Part shown: positions 48,311-60,245 of the stretch, piece after piece | Position numbering within the stretch: position 1 is the stretch's first letter | Layout: every line of letters starts with the position of its first letter | Source: Apium graveolens | Taxonomy: Eukaryota > Streptophyta > Magnoliopsida > Apiales > Apiaceae | NCBI RefSeq assembly: GCF_009905375.1 | Contig: NC_133648.1 | Location: 309,892,565-309,956,564 of the forward strand | Length of the DNA stretch: 64,000 nt | Direction: 5' to 3' | Notes under the pieces: model-generated | Seen by the model: only the letters and a program-made list of their open reading frames with translations | Databases searched by the model: none | Told to the model about the DNA's origin: nothing | Made by a program: the position numbers and the translations under genes

Positions 48311-49135
48311 ATATATGTAGAGCCTAATTGACTCGCTTTGGATGGCTTGTGTCTAAGACATTGACTCTTCCGTTCAAGCTCTTTAAAATGCATGACCTTG
48401 AACGTGTAACTCAAAGTCCTTGATCTTTATGTAGACAGTACACAAGTCATAAACACCATTCATTTATATAAAAATATAGTAATGAACTCAATAAAATTGA
48501 TAAATTGTCCAGGTTGAAGGTATTAACTTGGTTTAAATGTTCTCACCTTATCAAACAGCTTGTTTAACAACACCTCAAATGAACTTTATAACAACACATT
48601 GCAGTTCTCTAACACCTATTTTCAAGAGATATTTCTTAGAATATAAATGTTTACACTTTTTTGAATAATATTGTGTGGTAACTGCCATCAATATATAACA
48701 TTTTGACACATCTTTTTGACAAACAGCCAGGGATTAATGATGTTAATTTAAACCAAATCCAGAAGACATGCCCCTCTTAAGTTTCATTTCATAGAGGATG
48801 GATGTGTTCTTAAATCCTTCAATTATCACCTGCTTCACAAAATAGTGAATTTTATTGAAGTATTCCGAGAAAAGGTGATGGTCAAGCAGGAGAACGAAAA
48901 TCTGTGAATTCTTGATGTATATACTTATTTCCTTTATAATAATATGCATGTTCTCCTCTTTATTTCCCTTTGTAACTTCTAATAGTTGGAAATTTTTATG
49001 TACAGTTTCTCACGTCTGAGCTGATAGAGGTGAAGAGAACTAAATCTATAACGCCATCAATGTTCATTGTTCGTCACAACACCATATTATTCCTGACAAT
49101 AAGGAATGAAACAGTAGGTGTGTGGAACTTACGCA
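48311..49135 (+). pseudogene. WD40-like protein, copy E (exon 5 and part of exon 6)
   Basis: Exon 5 (about 48,727-48,915) has HAPLKFHFIEDGCVLKSFNY and the premature TGA before ILDV shared with copy B. Exon 6 (49,006-49,135) breaks off at the CACTA fragment, at the same base as in copy B. It lacks the MITE found in copy B. Confidence 0.62.
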
Positions 49136-51604
49136 CATCATTTATTTATTAAAAACCGATATATTTTACCTTGAATAAGGTCTTAATAGCTTTTTAATTG
49201 TGCATAATTAAGAGATTATAAGCCATTTTAACATATCATACACAGTGTGATTATAACCTGTTACATGGTTTATTTCAGAAAAATGATATTTATAATAACA
49301 ATTCACATCATGCTCATAGAGAGCCGATGTGAAATGGCTATATAGACATCAGTTTCCTAAAAGATGTAATGTATATGTTGGTCTTTTACAATAGTCGTCT
49401 AATGTGAGCGATGTTAATGATTATAATAGACATCAGTGCATGACTGATGTAAAAAAGATTGAATTTTTTTTAATTAACAAAGACATCGGTTTAAAGCCGT
49501 AGTCTATTAGCTTTAACATCAATATTTAATTCTTCTACTTGATGTTATTGATTATTACTTACATCGGTTTTTGCCACAAAATAACACATTGTAATTGTTA
49601 GTTTTTCTTATGATAGTCATCAATTTGCAGATTTTTAAGTGATGTGTAATATTAAAATATTCAACTAGCCAAATTAACAAATGATCCATACCAAAACTGA
49701 AATTCACCGATCATAAACCAAAACTTTCCAAAGATACAAAAATACAAAAAAATTTAAAGCTAACAAGCTCCAAAACTAGCATTAACATAAAACAAAAGTT
49801 ATAACATTGTAAAGTATCCATAATATGGTCGCATATATCTCAAAATTATAATTAGCGCGTTAACGATCATTTCGACAATACCTTACATACTTCATCTTCC
49901 ATAACTAGTCCAATTACGTAAATCATTTCTTACAAATCAACAATCCATTCATAATTTGTCCATATCAAATACCGACCAACAATAGGTAGTAGAAGACTAC
50001 ATAAGCAAATCAAGACTACAAGTACCTGTTCAAGACTACAAGTACCAGACTACAAGTACCTGCAAAACAGTGACCTGCCAAAAGACCAACTATCCAACAA
50101 TGTACTGATCAAATATTGTTCCCTTATCACAGATGAAAACTAAAAAAACTCTTGGACATATTGAAGAGCCTCGAATTGTATTTCATCATGTTCCTCCATT
50201 GTGTAGGACTTTTGAGTCTTAGCTACCCACTACAGAGTACAAAATGAGCATAATCAGCATACTACGTATAGATAAGGTGCTTACAGATTGCAACTAAGGG
50301 TACATTTATTACCTTGGTCATGAATTTCATTTCCTTATCTTCCAATATATATTTCATGTAGCGCATAACAACATACCCACACTCGTATTCACCCGGTTGT
50401 TTCGGGAATCCCTAATTCAATAAAAAATTAACAATCAATCATTCACAAAATAGAAAGAATATACACAAAAACCCTACTAAATAAAAATGTTCTCAAATTA
50501 ATAGTTATGCTCAGGTTCTTAACCTTGGGGTTATTGTTGACCAATCCCTTTTTAGCATTATAAGATCTAACCGCTCTGTACAGAATTAGTATGCAGTAGC
50601 GTCAAATCTAAAAAATCTTAAATAAAATAGACATCATACATATATAAAAAATAGTTTAATAAATATTACCGCGTTAATGCTGCTCTAATTTTGGAAAATT
50701 TGTCGGATGAGCCAAGGGTTTGAGAATGAATATTTCTGATTCCCAAATCATAATCAAAATCCAAGGATAATTGTTTTAATTTTAAATAAATCAAAATCAA
50801 AATTTAAAAAATATAGAGACAGGTTCTACTAATATAATATGTACTTATGAAAATGCTAGAACTTACTTTCATTATGAGATATTAGGAATATGCGAGAATC
50901 GCCAGTATTCATCCGTTCGACAATATAAGCTTGAAAATCATCTTTGAGCTTACAAATGACCGCTGGATCAATAAATGCTTACATGTCAGATTGTTTTCTT
51001 TTACGAACCTCGGTATACAAATACCTACAAATAAAATTACAGATCTTTTATTATTTTACATTATATAACCCTTTCTTCTTTTTTTGTGTCAAAGAAAGAA
51101 ATAACCGAGTCGAAATGAAGAAGCAAAATATATTTATTCTCGAGAATTTATTTAGATCAGGTAAAACTCATATACACCTAAAATTGCAGTCGCGCACTCA
51201 ACTGCATTTCGAAAATTACACAACTACCTCATATATTAGTCCTAATAAATCACTTAAAACAACATTACTAAAAGATTTGCGAGAATATTAGCACAAATAT
51301 ATCACCAAAACCACATATCACATAAATAATGAACAATTTATACACATAAATTCATAAAGATACACAAGTGCATAAATAATCTGTCAAATACACACACACA
51401 CATGAATCAAAAGATGAAAAAAATCAAATTTAATTGAAAATATACTTACAAATTTAGGGTTCAATTTGTGTAAAACAAGGCTCGGTTGGTGTAAAACTTG
51501 GCCTCATTCGGGTTGTATAACACTTTTCGGGGCTGCAGGTTAATCTTTCTTGCTCGATTAAGAAGTTGTTTGATGGTTGACTAAATTAGGGCTTTAATGG
51601 GGCC
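49136..51604 (-). mobile_element. Fragment of a CACTA element with Ulp1-like gene, copy 2
   Basis: Nearly the same as 23,611-26,037 with the same two edges; for example 25,001-25,060 and 50,521-50,580 are identical by eye. Minus-strand subterminal repeats at 49,150-49,650, then the Ulp1-like exons, then non-coding DNA. Confidence 0.75.
50148..51030 (-). pseudogene. Ulp1-like cysteine protease domain of a CACTA gene, copy 2
   Basis: Exons, right to left: 50,870-51,028 (VRKRKQSDM, stop, AFIDPAVICKLKDDFQAYIV), 50,690-50,790 (NYPWILIMIWESEIFI), 50,525-50,582 (AVRSYNAKKGLVNNN), 50,310-50,412 (KQPGEYECGYVVMRYMKYI) and 50,150-50,240 (AAKTQKSYTMEEHDEIQFEA-like tail). The cysteine motif ECGY is intact here, unlike copy 1, but the histidine codon CAT reads CCT (HW to PW). 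The long plus-strand frame at 50,944-51,291 is a shadow over this gene and its intron. Confidence 0.75.
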
Positions 51605-51866
51605 TTATTTATAAACCACCATTTTACATGCCCTATACTATTTCTATCAATAAAATATTTGTTTCCCCCTTTTTTTGAACATCACTTCCTTCTCACCATT
51701 TTCATTTGCCCCCAATTATTATTTAAATATATTGTTATTTTAATAATAAGGCAAAAAAGAAGGCATGTTGTTAGATTTGATTTGGAAAAACCTTGTTTTA
51801 AATCAGCAAGAGATTATATTTTATAATATTTATAGGATATCTCCTAGGACACTCTTGAACTTTCTC
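51605..51866. mobile_element. Truncated MITE, copy 3
   Basis: Counterpart of 26,038-26,300, ending ACTTTCTC with TGA in place of TTA after it. Confidence 0.6.
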
Positions 51867-53045
51867 TGAATCCCTTTAAAACACATGACCTTGAACCAGT
51901 AACTCCAAGTCCTTGATCTTGGAATACACAAGTCATAGACACTATCCATTTATATATAAATATAGTAATAAACTCAATGAAATTAATAAATTATCCAGGT
52001 GGAAAGTATTCACTTGGTTTAAATGTACTGCCCTACCCTAAGTATTCTCACCCTATCAAACAGCTTGTTTAACAACACCTTGGATGAACTTTATTACAAC
52101 ACCTTTTAGTTGTCTAACTCCTATTTTCAATAGATATTTCATAGAATATAAATGTTATGTATATGTACTAGTAAAGTACACTTTTTTGAATAATTTGGTG
52201 CGGTAACTGCCATCAATAACACATATGTATATGTTGATTTACACCAAAGCCAGAAGACATGCCCCTCTTAATTTTTATTCACTAAAAGATGGATGGGTTC
52301 TTAAATCCTTCAATTATCCCATACTTCACAAAAGAGTGAATTTTATTGGAGTGTTGGAAGAGAAGGTGCTGGTCAAGCAAGAGAACGAAAATCTGCTAAT
52401 TCTTGATGTATATACTTATTTCCTTTATAATAATATGCATGTTCTCTTCCTTATTTCCCTTTGTAACTTGTAATAGTTGGAAATTTTAATGTACACGTTC
52501 GGACGTCTGAGCTGATAGAGGTGAAGAGAACTAAATCTATGACGCCATCAATGTTCATTTTTCTTCACAACAACCGATTATTCCTGACATTAAGGAATAA
52601 AATAGTAGGTGTGAGGAACTTAGGTGGGGAGGTTGTGACTTTATTTAAGGATCACCTTCTAGGGCCTCCTGGTAGAAACTTTAAGAACATTTATATGTCA
52701 CAGCTCTGCAGGATCTTATTATTTTTTCTGCATGGCTAGTTTGACCTATAGTCGGCACAAATTGGTAATAAAAATCCTTTTCAATACTTGATGCTAAATA
52801 TGAATACACCACGTTCGCACACACTGCCGATTCTTAATATATAAATTGGTAACACCAGTGTTGTAAAAGAATGCAAGTGTAGCGGTAGAAGGTGCAGCTT
52901 AAGCAAGCCAATCAAAGACTGAAATCAAGAGCACTGTTGAAGATGCACTAAAAGACATGACTTCTATCTTTATGATGAAGAACGCGTCCGTGAGATATAC
53001 ACTGCACAACGTTGTAGCTTGGTCCATGTTTGGTCGAACTAAAGA
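51867..53045 (+). pseudogene. WD40-like protein, copy E'
   Basis: Exon 5 (about 52,227-52,406; RRHAPLNFYSLKDGWVLKSF, ENENLLILDV), exon 6 (52,497 to about 52,770; SMTPSMFIFLHNNRLFLTLR, GPPGRNFKNIY) and the rear of exon 7 (about 52,850-53,041). It shares with copy B' the loss of the front of exon 7. It keeps the LIEVKRTKSMTP text that B' lost. Confidence 0.6.
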
Positions 53046-54760
53046 AGCTTAGTGATATAAACACACTACTGACTTGAAACAATGCTTTCATTTTTCTGAA
53101 GCTTCAGTCATGGTCTAACTTGTGTTGATCACCATCTTTAATTAAATTATATATAAAATTTTAATAAATACACATAATTTCAAAAGAAAAATATATTTTT
53201 AAAATTTTATAATCTATTAAAAATTATTTTGCAAAATTTTTACAAGAAATTGATTTTTTTTTAGAATTGGTGTATATAACTTGAATTCAACATGCAAACA
53301 AAGTGGTGCCCTAGTGGTTTAATTAGTGTCCCCTTGCTCGAGATCAGGAATTCGTTTACTATCGGGTGCATGTGTGATTAATTATTTAAAAAACTTGAAT
53401 TCAATATCAAATGTTTAAATATATTTATACTTGTGTAGAATAGAATGATTGTGGAATAAAAATATTATTAGTTCAAGTTATATTTTTCTATGGTCTAGAA
53501 TTTAGAGAGGAAAATAATAATTTTGTATGTTTTTACTAAGTATAGGGTTGTATTAACCAATATGTATCAATAAGTCAATAAGTGAAAATCAAGTCTAATT
53601 TTTCCTAAAAATATTGCTTTCAGTCAATATATAACTATAAACGGCTAAAATCCAAGTAATTTCTTTTTCATAATATAATCAACTAGAATTATAATTAATT
53701 TCAAATTCATTACCCCTCATAAATATATTAAAAAGAATTTACCACCCACCTCAAGAACATAATAAGCACACCAACCACAATACATTGACATAATCCTATT
53801 TAATCAATAAGTAGAATCATATTTAACCAATAAATACTACCTAATTCCTCAATTATGAAATTAGTTACTTTATGAAGAAAACTAACATATAGTGTTAGCC
53901 AAAATCATAATTACAAAAGTATAGATTTAAAAAAATAACACTTATGAAATTTCATGAATCCCTTGATATATATTATCAAAGTTCTCTCTAAACTTCTATA
54001 TCTCTCTCCCTCAATCATACAATACTTTTACCAGGAAGACTTTTTTAGGTCCTACAAGGTAAGTCTATTAATATCCAAACACTTGAATGTCATGCTCATG
54101 CCTCATGAATTTGTTATCTATTAAACATGCTTAGAGCCGGTGATTCTAATTTGAGAAAAATATGATTAGTTTAAGGCCCAAGAGCCTGGATTTGTTTATT
54201 CAAATTTTGTTTCCGTTAAATGTACTTCTTTAATTGTCCTTTGCATCTCGCTCTATTAGAACTTTGTGCAAATAAAGAAAATCATCAACTTAGCATCCAT
54301 CCAATTCAAGTAACAACTATCGATAATTATATAAAATTAAAGCATGATAAACAATGCTAGCCACGCATATCCTAAATCTTAATGTAAAATAACTATAAAA
54401 GGATAACAATGTAAATCTTAATGTAAAATGCCTACAAATTTATTGTGTATCACTGATTAAGAAAACTATATTAAATTAATGCTACTTGTTATCTTCATGC
54501 CTAAATTTGGTATTTCCCGAACCTAAGAGGAATATTGGAGAATTATATAAAAAATTTCAAAAACTTTTGACTACGGTTCAATACACTATATATTAAATAA
54601 ATAAGACTTTCATGTTTTTAGACCCCAATCTGATATTGTCGCAAGGATATTGACGAATTGAACTATATGTTTTTAATGAAATTATATTGATGACAAAAAG
54701 TAAAGAACCCCAGAAAGAGAGAGTAAGATTCATATCGTACATGGAGTCGGAAGAAGATGA
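53046..54760. other. Non-coding flank, with a possible SINE
   Basis: 53,100-53,200 and 53,575-53,870 match 27,530-27,920. Between them is about 370 bp of extra DNA, which includes GTGGTGCCCTAGTGGTTTAA (53,302) and GATCAGGAATTCG (53,342). These resemble a worn A-box/B-box pair of a tRNA-derived SINE. No gene. Pyrimidine-rich text at 53,990-54,030 ends in ACAAGGTAAGT (54,053). Confidence 0.35.
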
Positions 54761-56929
54761 TGTTAATGAGGGAATCCTTGCCCCCTGATTATGAGCAGAT
54801 TCTATTCCAACAATATCAAAGATATCGGTAAGGTTCTAGAACTGTGTAAGAGTATGAATTTATAAGACTGGAGGAGCAAAATAATTTGTATATAATGCAA
54901 GGAAAACAAGTGGCTCGGTACCTAAGAGGGTTAAAATCATTTATTCGGGAGAGAATTGGGGTGCAAGCAGTGAGGACCCTAACTGAAGCAAAGAATATGG
55001 CTTTGAAAGCAAAAATTTTGCAACAAGAGAAAGGAAGAAAGGAATTTAAGAATGCAAGAAAAAGTAACCATGGTGATAAGCCAAAAAATTTTGAGGAAAA
55101 TATGGGATGGTTTGACTGTGCTAGCAGTAGTATCAACTTCGTGGGGGAGAACTCAGCAGATAACAAATCCCTGACCGAAGTTAAAGAGAAGGACACCCAA
55201 GCTCAGAAGATCGTAAATCCTTACGCTTAACCAATGAATGGAAAGTCCTATAGATATAATATTCCAGGCCATAGGTCGAATGAATGTCCTCAAATAAAGG
55301 CATTAAATATGATTGCACAAGAAGTGGACGAAGATGAAGAAGGGTATTAATGTGGGCCAGATGGTGAAGATGGTGAATTTGAGGATTATGTGGAAGAGTA
55401 AATAACTTTGGTTGTACGAAAGATAATGTTAAAACCAAAACATGAAGGGGAATCTCGGCGATACCAGTTATTTTGTACCAGGTGCACTATTTATGGGCAT
55501 ATTTTTACAGTTGTGATTGATAATGGTAGCATGAAGAATATTATAGGCAAAGACACAGTCAAAAGGTTGTGAATTTGAACATAGAAGCATCCAAACCCTC
55601 ACACCCTAGGTTAGATAAAGTTCGAAGCAGACACTATCGAGGTAACTGCGAGATGTAAAGTTTCATTCTCCATTGGGAAATATAGTGATAAAATATTTTG
55701 TGATGTAGTGGATATGAACGTATATCATTTGCTACTTGGGACACCATAGTAGTATGATGTAGATGCACAACATTATGGGAAAAGTAATCAATATAGTTTA
55801 GAGAAAGGAGGAGTGAAATTTATTTTGCTTCTTTTACAACAAAAAAGTAACTCGTCGAAGCAACAAAACTTCCTTACTGTAACTCAAGATTTCGAGGAGG
55901 AAAAAGTTACACGACAGATTTTTGCTTTGGTGTTAAAATAAGAAATATCTTATGGTGATAAAGTGGGAAATATTCTAGAGTTGTTAATGTCTGAATTCAA
56001 AGAGGTGATGCCCGAAGAAGTTCCTGATGAATTACCACCTATGAGAGATATTCTATATTGTATTGACTTGATTCCAAGACCTAGTTTACTTAATTTCCCA
56101 CCACTACGCCATAGATGGCCTATCGCAGTGGTTTAATCACGCGTGTTATAAAATTATGTTACCTTAGGTATGCTCATCTTAGCCTACCGCAATCTAGTAT
56201 TTTTCATGTTACCATAGCCTTCGTAACATGTTATTATACCTTCAAAGTGTTACATACCGTAACATGTGGAAACTTATGTTACAATAGGGTGTTAATGGAT
56301 AAAAAAGTAATATTTTACAAAGAATTAAATTTATATAATTATTTGACTTCAAAATTAATCAATTTTGATGACACAATTAAGCAATAATTTTAATATTAGC
56401 TAAGATTGATAAAATAAATTATTTTTGTTAAATTCTGTAAACTGTACTAATTAGTAACTGATAATTTTTTATTATTAAAAAATTTGAACACTATTTAAAC
56501 TTAAAAGTTTAGTAAAAAAATTAGCAATGCTGGGCTCTCGATGAGGCATACTAAAGTAGGCTCAAAACTTTTGGAGAAGCGGTAGTTTTTTGGACTGACT
56601 TGGGTAAAATTTTAGAAAAGTCAAAATTTTAAAATTTTAATATAAAATTTTAAGTAATAAAAAATTAAAATATTATAATTCTCTTTCATTCTGATACGAG
56701 CATTGATGTACACATTTTTAAAAATAAAAATTAAAATGTAAATATACAGATTTATGTAAGTAACAAATTGCATAACTAATTTTGTTCTAAAATAATGTTT
56801 TCAATATTATTTACTACAATTATAAATTACAAATTGTATACTTTTTCTGGAGACTTGAAATTTTTAAAAGCGGACAAAATTTGTAAAAAATTTCAAACGG
56901 AGGCACTTTTTTTGGATGAAAGCCGCCCA

Positions 56930-57180
56930 ACCCACTTTTTATCTCGTCATTACACTCTCTTCCTCTTCTCCCTATCTTGTACTCTTCCTAAAACTCTCTC
57001 TCTCTCTTAAACCTCTCTCTCATACATAGCCTCTGTGTAAATCTCTTCATCTAAAGTAAATTTTCTTCTTCAAATTAGGGTTTTTCAATATAGTTTGGCA
57101 AGGGCTCTTCCAATTAGGGGTTTCTTGTTTTCAATTCATATGACTCGATTTCTTCGCTTTAACTTCAGGTAATTCATGTT
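56930..57180 (+). promoter_or_regulatory. Pyrimidine-rich leader of CACTA copy 2
   Basis: CTCTTCCTCTTCTCCCTATC, then runs of CTCTCTCT to 57,030, followed by TTAGGGTTTTTC and a donor-like TTCAGGTAATTC at 57,164. Position and character match 35,495-35,760 in copy 1. Confidence 0.4.
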
Positions 57181-57339
57181 TCTCTTTGGTTTTAGGGCTT
57201 CTTTAATTTGGATATTTACATTTTGTATTGTGTTGTATTTCGGAGAGTATAGTTATTACAATCTCGAAACGGGAGTAGTTTATCTGTTCCACAACTTCAG
57301 TGTATTATATTTCGGCTGAGCAGTGCACTTTCATTTGTA

Positions 57340-59152
57340 ATGGGTGAAAAGAATCTTAATAATCGAATGCTTGGTCACCGGGAGATTGTAAGTTTTACTA
57401 GTTTTAAGTGTATATTTCTGTTTTACTGTTTGTTATATTCGTAAATTTGGATGATTTCCTAGTGTTGAATGAAATTTTGTGTGTGTTGTGTTTGTTATAT
57501 TTGGAAATTTGGAAGATTTACTAGCGTTGAATGAAATTTAGTGTGGATTGTGTTTGCTATATTCATAAATTTGGAAGTTTTTTTTACTAGTATCAAATGT
57601 TGAGTGAATTATTTATATTTGTTAATTCGTAACCTTGACTAGTTTTGAGTGATTTTTGTGTTTGTAAACTCGTAAGCTTGACTGGTTTTGAGTGTGTTTT
57701 TGTGTTGGTTTGGTTTCTGTTTTGCTGTATATTAGGTGGATTTGGTACTTGTAGAAGTATCAAGTGTATATATATGTGCTTTGGAGGGGAGGATTTGAAT
57801 TGAGTAGTTTTGTGTGATGATGGGCATTTTGGTTTAGAAATTGTCATACTTTTGATTTTGTTTGTTACTCAGTAATTAACATGAATAGGTATCTTTTAAT
57901 GAAAGACACGTAAGAAGTGTCTATATAGGTAACGGGTTAAGTTGGTTTAGTTTAATTTTGTTTTAGTCCAAAATTTGGTAAAACTTACGATTCTAGCTTT
58001 TCGCCCAGCATCTGTCTAGATCCTCACTGTGACTTAATTTATCAATTTATAGAATAGGCTATTGGCGTCTGGTGCATGATGTCCATTTTTAAGTTATACT
58101 AATCGCTCATTTTCCAAAGCATTATATATACAGTTTAACTAGTATTGTCCTCACTTCCTCTGTTTACATTACATTTTCTTAAGTAACAGTAAGATGACTT
58201 TTGTTTTACATGTAGCATGGAAGTTACGTGTGGCTGACTTACAAACAAATGTACAACATTGTGATGAAAGTTGGGAATGTTATCCACAATTATGGAGTTC
58301 AGGAAGTAAGTGACTATCTGGTATTTACCACGATTTATGAGTTTTTTAATTTGATTATCCGGTGTCTACAACGACTTATGCGTTTTTTGAATTTGAATAT
58401 ACTGGTGTAGGTAAAGTTGTTTCACATTGTGTAGGCTTGTACATACTAAGTTGTGCAGTATCTTAAAATGAATTCAACTTATATTTGTTCTGTGTTAAGG
58501 GAGGGGTTATATCGTGCATTCAGTTTGAAGGCAGAGCCCTATATTTCGGTTAATGCTTATGGATATGCTGTATAAATGCAAGAAACTTTTTAAGCAACTT
58601 TTGTTGGAGAAAGGCTGACTTCTTTCAGGTAGGAATGTAGATCTTTTTAAGCAACTTTAGCCGGAATCCTGCATTAAAGTTACCAACCATTTAGGTCTTA
58701 CTCTGAGCAAGAAACTTTCCTCAGTACATAAAGTGCAGATTCTTGTGTGTTTGGCCTGATGCATATATTACAGAAACTTATTATATTGATTAGGATTTAC
58801 GACTACTAAAGTTGTTCAGGAGGAAGGGGTGAAGGCCTAAAAGATTTCTATACGAATCAAATCATCAACTCGAGAATTCCACTATCGTAAATTAATATGC
58901 TAGACTCATACCAATTATGGTTGTCATTGTTAACTTTGTAAAAGTCATTTTCCAGCTCTGCTTCTTTGTATTCATATTCATGTTATACCATTGCTTCTCC
59001 CTTACGTGTAATAATGTTTTGTGCAGTTTTTGAAATAGTTTAATGTAGATGAGACTTCTTTATATAAAATATGACAATTTATCACTTGACTTCAGCGAGG
59101 AAAATGTGGTATTTATGGTGCCAATTGCGAAGAGTAGATTATAAGCATGGAG
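57340..59152 (+). pseudogene. Captured exons of a long-chain acyl-CoA synthetase
   Basis: Three exons have good borders: 57,340-57,387 (MGEKNLNNRMLGHREI, then GTAAGT), 58,216-58,305 (SYVWLTYKQMYNIVMKVGNV, then GTAAGT) and 59,096-59,152 (RGKCGIYGANCEE, stop, IISME, then GTAATT). These match the N-terminal part of the plant LACS4-like peroxisomal/ER acyl-CoA synthetases, which activate fatty acids with CoA and ATP. Introns are kept, so a DNA stretch was captured rather than a processed copy. A stop in the third exon (W codon of the family's PEWIISME) and the absence of the AMP-binding core make it a fragment. It lies inside a CACTA element. Confidence 0.85.
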
Positions 59153-59432
59153 GTAATTCCTTCTTTGAATCCTATACTAACATTTAATATTTTTCCCCAT
59201 CCATGAAATCATCTTATTATTTTTTTCATTTAATTGATAGTATGCATTGCAGCAATAAGCTCATATTGAAACTTCTGTTTCATCGTATCATTGTTTACAC
59301 TTCTGTTTAATCATTTGTGCGAGTTGTGCCCTTACCAGAAAGCACGCAACATTCAATCAATCACACTCACCTAATTAGATATCGATTTCCTCTACTCCCT
59401 ACACATATGATATTTAAGTCTTCACTTTTCAG

Positions 59433-59570
59433 ATTGATCGCGGTGTCAAGTCCCCTGCTGACATATCAATGGACATCAGCAAACTAATTCAAATGCTAGG
59501 CTTTTCTCCTATGAAATTTGAAGAAGGCATCAGATTAACGTTCAAAAATGAAACCAACACCAGTTCTTAA
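59433..59570 (+). pseudogene. Captured last exon of an NAD(P)-binding epimerase/RmlD-like protein
   Basis: An acceptor CAG-type border at 59,432 opens a frame of 45 codons to a stop at 59,568-59,570: RGVKSPADISMDISKLIQML, then GFSPMKFEEGIRLTF. The pattern (DISKL..LGF.P..FEEGIRL) is typical of the C-terminus of extended short-chain dehydrogenases, such as RmlD-like dTDP-dehydrorhamnose reductases. The exact protein is uncertain. It was captured with, but is unrelated to, the acyl-CoA synthetase exons upstream. Confidence 0.5.
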
Positions 59571-60245
59571 ATTTTAAAGCTCCAGATCTTGTAGGAGAAT
59601 GTGAAGAGTTTCTAGTGTTACTATTTTATTAAGTTTATCTTTTTTTCTAATGTTTAGTAGAGAACCTGGACTATTTTGTTTAGTTAAAATAATTGTTGTT
59701 GTAGTTTTAGACATTTGATGGTTTGAATGTTTGAGTTGGTTTGGAATTTGGATGTAATACATTTTGTGGTATGTAATGATATTTTGGGATTGTCGATTTC
59801 GAATAGCAGAATTTCATGTAGTATTGCTTTTTACGTATGAAAAACAAGTTAATGGTATATATGTTCAATTTACAAATAAATCCTATCAAATTAATGTAAT
59901 ACAAATTATTATAAAAAATGGGGGCCACCTGTGGGCCCCAATATGGCCCCCACAAGTGGGCCCCAATATGAGCCCCATTTTTTTTAGCAAATTCAAAGTG
60001 CAAAGGTAACATACATATTGTGATACTATAGACATACATTGATGTTACCTTCTGTGTCTATTGTAACACAAAAGTCCATGTTGCGCCAGGGCAAAGGAAA
60101 TGTTACCTTAGGGGTTAAAGGTAACTCGAAAAAAAACAACATAAATTTTATGTTAACTTAGGTCTTTTGGGTGCCTATGGTAACATTTTTTTCACCTGTT
60201 GTAACATTTTTTTTGGTGTTGCTGTAGGCCATCTATGGCGTAGTG
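59571..60245. repeat. Right subterminal region of CACTA copy 2
   Basis: Contains GGGGCCACCTGTGGGCCCC (59,920) and CACAAGTGGGCCCC texts and repeated ATGTTACCTT motifs, matching 38,640-39,105. Small frames here on both strands come from these repeats. Confidence 0.65.

Larger units (their letters stand above)
56102..60245 (+). mobile_element. Pack-type CACTA element (family CCATAGATGG), copy 2
   Basis: The ends CACTACGCCATAGATGGCC (56102) and GGCCATCTATGGCGTAGTG (to 60245) are flanked by CAC (56,099-56,101 and 60,246-60,248). Taking out the element and one CAC rejoins the gypsy RT text in frame ([11 protein letters not shown]). About 500 bp at each end match the element at 34,941-39,105. The cargo is different: long-chain acyl-CoA synthetase exons and a dehydrogenase-like C-terminus. 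There is no transposase. Confidence 0.93.

Noticed and set aside
50944..51291. 115-codon plus-strand frame
   Set aside because: It overlaps the minus-strand Ulp1-like exon and its intron; the counterpart at 25.3-25.7 kb is interrupted.
53295..53400. tRNA gene candidate
   Set aside because: A- and B-box-like words are present but no cloverleaf can be drawn; a worn SINE is more likely.
54816..55438. Minus-strand frames over gypsy gag
   Set aside because: Plus-strand text matches Retrotrans_gag; the minus frames have no recognised motif.
59707..60039. Frames on both strands near the right end of CACTA copy 2
   Set aside because: Built from GGGGCCCAC repeats and ATGTTAC motifs; not conserved in copy 1 as protein.
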